Positions 52,101-61,100 of a stretch of DNA of 64,000 bases are shown one piece after another. A program made the position numbers and the translations under genes. The notes beneath the pieces are model-generated. The model saw only the letters and a program-made list of their open reading frames with translations, had not been told where the DNA came from and ran no database searches. The first letter of the stretch is position 1; each line of letters starts with the position of its first letter. The DNA lies in assembly GCA_914767715.1 (NCBI GenBank), contig OU612068.1:23188001-23252000 (forward strand), written 5' to 3'. The DNA comes from Membranipora membranacea (lineage: Eukaryota; Bryozoa; Gymnolaemata; Cheilostomatida; Membraniporidae).

Positions 52101-55100
52101 TCAGAATACAATGCAAGTGATCAAGGAGTACTCCTTGGAGTGATCTTATTCACATTAACTTATGTGTGTGGTTTAGGAATTTCTCTCATCAATGCAGTGA
52201 TTTCTAGCATGGTGCAATCTTGTTTTGGTATCAAGTGAACTTTGGGCAATGCAATCATCAATGAATAAACAACAATCGTTTACTCATTATCATTTTTTTA
52301 TGGGGATGATTGCATACTTTCAGCCAAAGTACGTACTTTCTTAACTCAGAAATATCTGTCAGGATGGCCGAGCGGTCTAAGGCGCTGCGTTCAGGTCGCA
52401 GTCTACTCTTGTAGGCGTGGGTTCGAATCCCACTTCTGACACACAATTTTGCGTGTCTATGGTGATGAAGCTACCTAAACTTAGAAACATCAATGTGTAT
52501 TTGCCTGGATATGTTGCTTACAATTACTATGTGACAGTGTATATTTGATTTGAATGGGGTCTAACCTCTTGTTGCAAAACTTCTCTGCAAAGGCATTAGA
52601 TATATTGTATACACACAACCAACTTGTGGTTCAGAGCAGGTTCAGAGCTGGTTGTATTTTATAAAGTGTTGAGTTGTGTTTTCTACCACATAAAGCTGAC
52701 AACTCTGCTTCTCTTGAGCTACAATATTGTGATTGGCTACCTACATTATTTCTTTAAAGTGATAATAAGTATACAATGATGTAATTATTGAACTTTGGCC
52801 TCTAAAGAATTGCCAATAACCTATTGCATACATTGCGCCTCATGATTCCAACAGTCAGGATGGCCGAGCGGTCTAAGGCGCTGCGTTCAGGTCGCAGTCT
52901 ACTCTTGTAGGCGTGGGTTCGAATCCCACTTCTGACACATGTTTTATATCCTGATTGTAAGCCGGTGGTGATATAATGTGTATTCATTGGGCTCAAGTTT
53001 TAATATTGAAAATAAGCTGTTTTCTTCTGTCAAAAAAAACAACAGCTTCACTTTGAAGAATTATGATACTCAAGCTCATGTTCTTGGACCATTCTAAGCA
53101 CTAACACTGCATGTTGAGCTCCTATTGACATTTTGAGTTTTGCTTTATTCTAGTTGCGGAAGGCCAAATACACCAGAGACGAACAGTTGGAGTCACTGAA
53201 CACACAAGAGGAAGGGATCGTCTACTCGCAGGCGATTCACTTTTGCAACAGGATGGTCTATCTCAAGGTGCCGTTAGATACTAGCAGAGGAATGCCTTTT
53301 ATGCCACACGGTGAAGAGAGCGCCAGCAGTCGCTACACTCCCAGGTAATAACTGTAAGATTCTCCTTTGGTTTTTGACAACAAATCATCATTGGGTTGTT
53401 AGCACTTTTTGGGTCTCTTACACAGTGATAATTCTAATTTGACATTTAATTTGTTACAGCGTTGCGGACAGTAATAGTTTAGATGGAGAGTCAGGATTTG
53501 AGGAGGCTGAGGTGTCAGAAGTAGCTTCTGGTGTTACTAAAGTCATCACCAGATTTATCGAGAAGGTGAGTGCTGCCATTTATATGTTATTAGGCTATCT
53601 ATTATTTATTACTTATATGGCGATGAAGAATCTATCTATGAACTCATTGTCAGGACAGCTAATCGAACCGTCAAAAAAGGTTATACTAGCTAACATAACC
53701 ATTTTAATTTTAAAAGCTAGACTTGAAATAGGTTGTGACTGTGTACAAGGGTACGTCAGGTCAACATTTTGTTCGTTGCTCATTCTCCATTCCTATGGTA
53801 CTTTAGGTATGCCGAGAGAGTGGCGTTACAGATAATCACATGAAGTCATTATATCAGAATATACCAACTATAGTTTCTATGCATGTGGAGACGATAGAGC
53901 ATGTGTGCAGAGAGAGCAAAAGGCTACCTCCCATTCTCAAGGTAAATAAAAAATTTTAAATTGAGGAATTCCAAATTGAGTGTCTGAAAATTTGATGGTT
54001 GATTTAGACCATTTTCTTCTTTTCATGATTTGTTGATATACATGTTGTTGAGAATGTTTACAAAATATATAATGTAGTGACCGGAGTATGCATACTATAA
54101 GGTTTCTGACCGTGATGGTGTCTCGCCTCATTTCTTTAGCCTAAGATCACCGAGCCATGTTTGTTACCTGGTGAGGAGCTGATAGTGGATGGTTTGAGGG
54201 CGTATCTGCTCACTGACGGTAGGGATGAATATCAGCCATTGGAACCTGGACCACAATTTTTACCAACAGAAGGTGCTATATTTCTAACTACGTACAGAGT
54301 TATCTTCAAGGGTACACCTTGTGACCAATATGGTGAGTTGATGACTTTATCACAACCAAGGAGCCGAATCCCCGTTAACACTTTGCTAAAAATCCTTGCA
54401 ATTTTTGCGTTTCAATTGGGCAAATTTCCATCCAAATCGCTCACTCACTCACTCACTTTAGTTCCATGTGTGGTATTTGTCATGTTCCGCTCATCACAGC
54501 AAGAGGATGACTTATTTTACAGAAAGACCCCCTTGGTCGATTAACTGCCACTAATTCGATTGTTTCTGTTTGTAGCATGTGAGCTGAATGTGATTCGTTC
54601 AATGCCCATCTCCTCAGTAACAAAGGAAAAGAAGATGAGAAGTGAATATTTTCAACCTCTAGAGATGTATCTACAACATATAATACAAGTCAGATCTCAT
54701 ACCTTCCAGGTATAATAACCCATAATTATATATCTATGACTTAATAACCCCTAGACATGCAGGAATGGTATAATAGAAATAATTAAGTAGAACATATAAA
54801 CATTCTGACAGCGTGAAAATTTGATCAACATTTTTATTCATGTGTATTATTGGAATTTTCTCTTCTGATAAACAAAGTTGAAATGATAAACTGAGATTTT
54901 TTTGTTTTTTTGATTAAATTTGTACCTATAATAACAAATGATAAATTCCATCCTCTCCTTGTTCAGCTGATGAAGATCGGTTTTGATGAGGAGGTCGGTG
55001 AGGAGAATGTAGAACATTTCCGTAAATCTCTGCTCAAATATCGCTCGCCCACCAGTGTACTGGAGACGTTCGCATTCAGCGGTGCTGCTGTCATACCTGT

Positions 55101-58100
55101 AGCTATCGATCAAAAGAGAAAGGACTCCAAATACCACACTCTCAGGTAGGTCTTGTGTACAATTTTGAGGGTCCCATTGTTCCCCCTTCCATTATTTGCT
55201 TGAGAAGTTGAGAATTAAATTAGTGAGAGATTTCATGTTTGAAAATAGTTGCGAGGATTTTAATCTTCACACTAGTTTGAGTTTGTTAATGGTGTAATCA
55301 GCTGACAAAATAGATAACTGACGGAGTTCATTACTGGTTAAACAATATTACAAACATATGATCAGTTTTAAATGCACAACATATTTTGAGTTGTAAATTG
55401 TCTTTTTTTGTGTGAAATCTGTCACCAATCTTGCCCATCCAAAACCTAACATAAAGTCAAATGTTTTTCCTCACAGGGATTTCGGTAAGACATTGAAGAA
55501 ACAAGTGCGTAAGACAGCAGGTCTGAAACCACACAAGCCGTCAGATCGTAAGACTCGCTACATGCTGTCATCTCGAGGGAGTATGAGAGGAATACCGCCA
55601 GCTCTAGCTGAGGAGTTTGATGGTAGACCGGATAGTGTGTACGGGGACGAAGATAACTGGTCCAGTAAGTATATTAATGACAGGAATTGAGGAGCTTAGT
55701 CTACTTATGTTGGTATTGGTAGACTTGTGATATATTTTTGCATGTTTATCTCTGATCGATAGTGAGTGAATTAATTCACTTAGCTCGAGTACCATCATAT
55801 CATATCATATCAGACTAGAAAAAGTTTAATCTAATTGCCTGCATTCCTTCTTGCTCCCTTCCACTGGTCCTGCGGCGTGACCAGTGGATTGGTAGCGACT
55901 CGGAATGCAGGCAAATGGACCAAACTGGTCTATAGCAGACAATCCAATGCCGATTTCAATAACTTGGGACAGGCACATGTGAGGTTCTCATACCAAATGG
56001 ACTCTAATGATCAGAGATGTACATGCTAACAATGAAGTCTCGATGTCAGTGCGGTTGACCAATCAGTCACTGCTACCATCTGTCGGTTTACCCCATAGTA
56101 TACACCATAATCATATAAATACTTATTTATATGTTTATGGCATACACAATATTCAAGGTTTATCCTACATTGATGTGTAAAATCCATTGTACGCAAATAT
56201 GTCTATGAAAAAATTGATGATTTGTCTGTGAAGTGCCTGTGTGTTCGGTCTGTGAGTATTATTATGTCTGTGATTTAGGGCTTCATACTGCCGGCACTCT
56301 CCCCTCATCATGGAGAGCGTTCAGCTCCCAACTTTCAAGTAAGACTGATTGAAATGCCTGAATACTTTGAAGTAGCGTTCTCTGGGTGATCTATTCAGTT
56401 ACAGTGTCACGCTGATTTTCACTATCATCTCTATACTAATTTTTTATATTAATATATTTCGCTAAGTCATGACTTTACCTGTCCAAAACATCACCTACAA
56501 CACCTTACCGAGAATAACAGGTTTGTGGCGACCCGAATGCTTAGCCCTGCATTGAGACCCCAGAACCTTGTCCGTCTGAACATTTTCTTTGTCTAGGGAT
56601 TATAACTTTGAAAAAAACATGTATAAGAGAAAGGATTACTGACCTGTGCTTACATCTGTTCATTATTGTGCGGCCTTAAGTTGTAAAGTGGTGTAAAGTG
56701 GCAGCATTTAATTATCAATCAAATTCTGGGGATGTGGTTGATAATAAAATACTACTACCCTCAACCTGGGCAATGTTTGAGCACATTTTAAACTACATGG
56801 CCTTGAATTATTTTGAGAACATTCGGAATTGGAACTTATATTTTACACATAACAAATCTGATACATTTATAGGACGAGAGGGAAGGCGGCATTTGACTCT
56901 TCACAACCTTGATGGTGAATGTTTTAGTTTTTAGTGATCAGTGAAAATTGAGTGAAATTTAACATTTTAATCTTTAATCTAAACGCTAGTATCTAGTATT
57001 GTGTCATTTCCAGAGAATTCGCAGTTGATGTGTGAGTGCTCTAATATTTCATTCCCACCAGTAAAACTCTGCATTCACAATCTTAACAATAACTCTGCAT
57101 CTAGAATAGATTTTCATTCCCATTTCCTATTCGCCTGAGATCGAAAGGGGAGACCCTGTGGGGAGGGAGGGGGCAGGGGCTAATTTAGCATGAACATTGC
57201 CAATATTTTAGACTATAAGTAAAGTAATAAATATACATGTCAGAAAATGCATGTTCATCAGACAATACCTTACACCTTTGTTGGTTCAGGATGGAAGTCC
57301 AAATCTGTGTTGTGTAAAATCCCCGACCAGAACATACCAATCATACCCCGCCCCCTAGCATGGCAGTTTGTGAATTGGCTAAATATGCTTTTGATTTTAG
57401 GTCAAATCGAAGATGGTGCGTATCCGCACTTAATAATGCGGGTTTCATTTCTTCTAGTGTTTTGCTTTGAAACTGCTCTGAAGTTATGATTTCAACTCAC
57501 ATATGTTTTGTTGCGATTAATTGGATGTTGTAAATATATTTTTACACTTTTTCGTAGTTATTTTCCATAATTGTATGTGCTTTTAATTTATCTTTCACTT
57601 TCTCCCTTTTGTAAAACATTATGCAAAGTCAAATGACAATATCTGAACAAAGCTTTCAATTTTCTTATTTGGGTTCCATTGGACCTTAAAACGGAGGCTT
57701 CATGTCGTACAACCTATAAAACAGAAACTACATGTAGACTGGTACAATAGTTCTTGGTCAGTTGTTCAATTGTATACGGTATGTTTGTCATGTTGATATG
57801 TTGATGGTTACAGTGATATCACAAGAGGACCTGCACCTGTCCCCTCAGATCGACCCTAAGACCCAGGAGAGGCTGTCAGAGTTGCTCTGTTATCGAGACT
57901 TTGTAAGACTGGAACTGATCAGCTCACAGAGAGGAATAGGTCAGCGCAGCAGATCAGAACAATTCTTCATCAGCAATCTCAACTCTAGCTACAAAATGTG
58001 TCACAGGTAATACTTCTGTAATATTTGTTTCGATCTTAACTGGCTTTCACTCAAATGACAAAAATACACACCGCCAAGCCTTGCTTGCATAGTGGAGGCA

Positions 58101-61100
58101 ACACACAATGTATGCGATCCAATAGACTTTTCTCACCGATGCACTTCGTAATCAAAACTGGAATATACTTGAAACATGGCCAGGCCCTGCCTCTCTAGAC
58201 AAACGAATATGTTGAATTAATGATAGATTGGATTAACCCATGGAGGTTTTTGAGATTATTTGGAATAATCCTGCATCAAATGTCTTTCTTATCCATTTGT
58301 TCAGTTACCCAGGACTGCTGATCTTCCCAAATAACATCTCAGATGACAGCATAATGAGATTCGGTAGAAGTCACAGACAGAACAGATTCCCAGTGATCAC
58401 CTGGAGGCATCCAAGAACTAAAGCCTTACTGCTCAGAGCCAGTGCCTTCCATAGCAAATCTGTGATGGGCAAATTCAAAGCATCTCAAGGTAACAAGCAG
58501 ATTCAAGTTGTTTCCATGTCTGGGCTAGGCGGGACACATTCAAGAAAATGGTGAAGTCAGGGACACACACTTTTCTGATATGAATTAAATTATTATATAA
58601 CAATAACCACGATATCATATTGCAGCTAACAATGAGGGATGGGACTCAACATTCCATTCCATGTGGGATCACTGGACACAGCTGGGTAAAGCTATGCTTC
58701 TGTCAGTTACTTGTTACTGCTTTGCTCTTTGAAAATTTGTTACTGTTACTATTCCGTGCTAAGTTACTACCTCTTAGATCACAAATCATAATTTGGGCTT
58801 ACCAGCTCTAACTCTGACAAAGAACACTTCCCTTAATTCAGGTTTTCAGAACCATGATAATTTGTTCTTATAGACCAGAGTTGGATTGAAGGGACTCGTC
58901 AATACATGGAAATATTAGCAGAGGGAGCAGCATTCTTTTCTCTGAGTCACACTGGGTGTACCGGGTTGACAAATTGAGTTTTGTAGTTAACCGTTTTGTC
59001 AATCTAACAAGCTCTTTTGTCTAATTTCTAGGTTCAAACACAAGTCGAGACTCGACCGGCAGCCTGTCAACGTCATATGAAATGGAGAAGTATCTGAGCA
59101 CACTGTCATCTCTCACACCAGCCGGTAAATCAGGCAGCAATAAGCACGGCAGCTCAGCAGGCGGGGGCATGTCCAACACTCTGTCTACTACTCTGACACC
59201 CTCCTCCTCGTATGAGATTCAGAGGGTGTCCCCATCTCGTACAGGCACGTCTCGTATTCTAGGTGGTATATTCGATAGCAAGAGGGCGTCCAGGTTTATA
59301 GGTGGTGCTGCCGCTTCAGACAGCAGAGAAGGAATGTCACATTTTACAATGGCTCACACTGGCAGTGGCCTAACTTTCTCGGCAAAGAGTCCGCGAGGTA
59401 ACTCCATTCACCGGCACTAATCCATACTAGTGGCTGCTATGATTGATATATAACCCGCTCATTGCATGTAGCTCTAGACGTAGACCTAATGTGGTATACA
59501 GGACTGTTGATTTGCATCCTGAACGGCGATTGTATGTCAGTTGTTTTTTTCAAATTTGTCGCTAGCAGCTTTATCCTCACCATTGAAAACACCTTTGCAG
59601 TTAAAACGCTAATGCATGGCTTGAAAACGCATGGATTTAATACTCATAGGTAGTTTGAGGTTGAAGGTGATTTAGTTTCCTACATGTCTTAGTCTCATGT
59701 CGATCCTAATGTCAGCATCGACTTTTAGACCATTAACAACAGGGTAGTGGTATATAAGTTAGACTGACAGCGTGTCAGTTGTCTCGCTCATATCATGTAG
59801 TCCTCCTCCATCGTATGTTCGCTCCATCCCATTCCTGTCTACCTCTTAGTTGCTCCAGTTTAGCCTTGTCACGCGACTACTACTTTGTTAATTGGCTGCG
59901 TGACAAGGCTAGATCCAGCTGCTTAATCACATAATAAGGGTCATGAGTTTTCGTAGCATGAATAATACTGATATGAATAATACGCCCGCTATAGGTGGAA
60001 TTAATACAATCTGATGCAGATTTGTGCTCCCCTGACAGTCTGCTTTTAGGAAGATAACTCCTGCTAGCTAACGATGCCTCTCCTCTTAACGAGAAATAAA
60101 TGTGACATTCCTTTTGTTTGTAAGCGGAATTTTCAGGGATCCCTCTTTAGTTTTCTTCGGACGAGTTTGAGTTCGTTTAGTTTATTCTTTGTTGGGAAAA
60201 GTTCTGTGATTTACGTTGTTGATCAGTTTAATTTTGCTCTCGCTCTCTCACTATCTCATCGTTTATCCTGATTTGATTTGATTTGGCGGTGTTGGACATG
60301 CTCTCAGCTGCATGATACTGAAGTAGTGCTACACATTAGACTACACAGCATTACAAGATCAATTTGTGATGTTTGTTACATTTTGATTTTCCCCCATGTA
60401 CATTAACTAACCTTGTATTGGTAATGGGTGCTTTTTTATATCACACAATTTCGGCTGCTTTTTCGTATCACCTTTTTATGTATATGACCGAAATTTTTCA
60501 GCACTAAACTGAGACATTGAATTTTTTCTACAGGCGAAGGTCGCAAGGGTAGGGATTGGGGGAGCCCCAACCTTCCTAGGCCTAGACTGTCGACATTAGA
60601 AACTGAGGTTATGAAAGCCTCAGGTTCTCCACCTCCCAGGCCACCCAGGCCGTCACGTAGGTCTTAGTGTTGTAACAGGCTGCTATGCCTTCTGTTCCCG
60701 CTGACCTATATTCATATGTTGTCCCGAGTTGACCATTAGTTTACTGTTATATGTTTGCTAAGAGGCTGATAAGTCATGTTTTGTATGTTTGCATTAATAA
60801 TGCGACCCAACTTTAGGTGAAGAATGAGTTGCACAGATTGTGTACGCGCTGATTGCATCAAATGTTGTGTTGACACCCCCCCCCTCTATTTTACATCGAA
60901 TGGGAAAACCTCTACACAGCCTGCGTGGATGTTGTCCAGAACACAGATTTAGCCCACACCTGTATATATTGCATGATCCCAGGAATCTTATTAACGAGAC
61001 AAAAAAGGAAGATTATCTTCTCTGTTATCCAGAGTCTATGCAGCACAAATAGCAATTTCCTTTCATAGTTTATGTTGCCAAAATCAACGTCAGCGTTGCC

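Noticed and set aside
59862-59910. 13-base inverted repeat AGCCTTGTCACGC/GCGTGACAAGGCT
   Set aside because: A clear hairpin, but it has no target duplication and no other copy in the window, so it was not called as an element.
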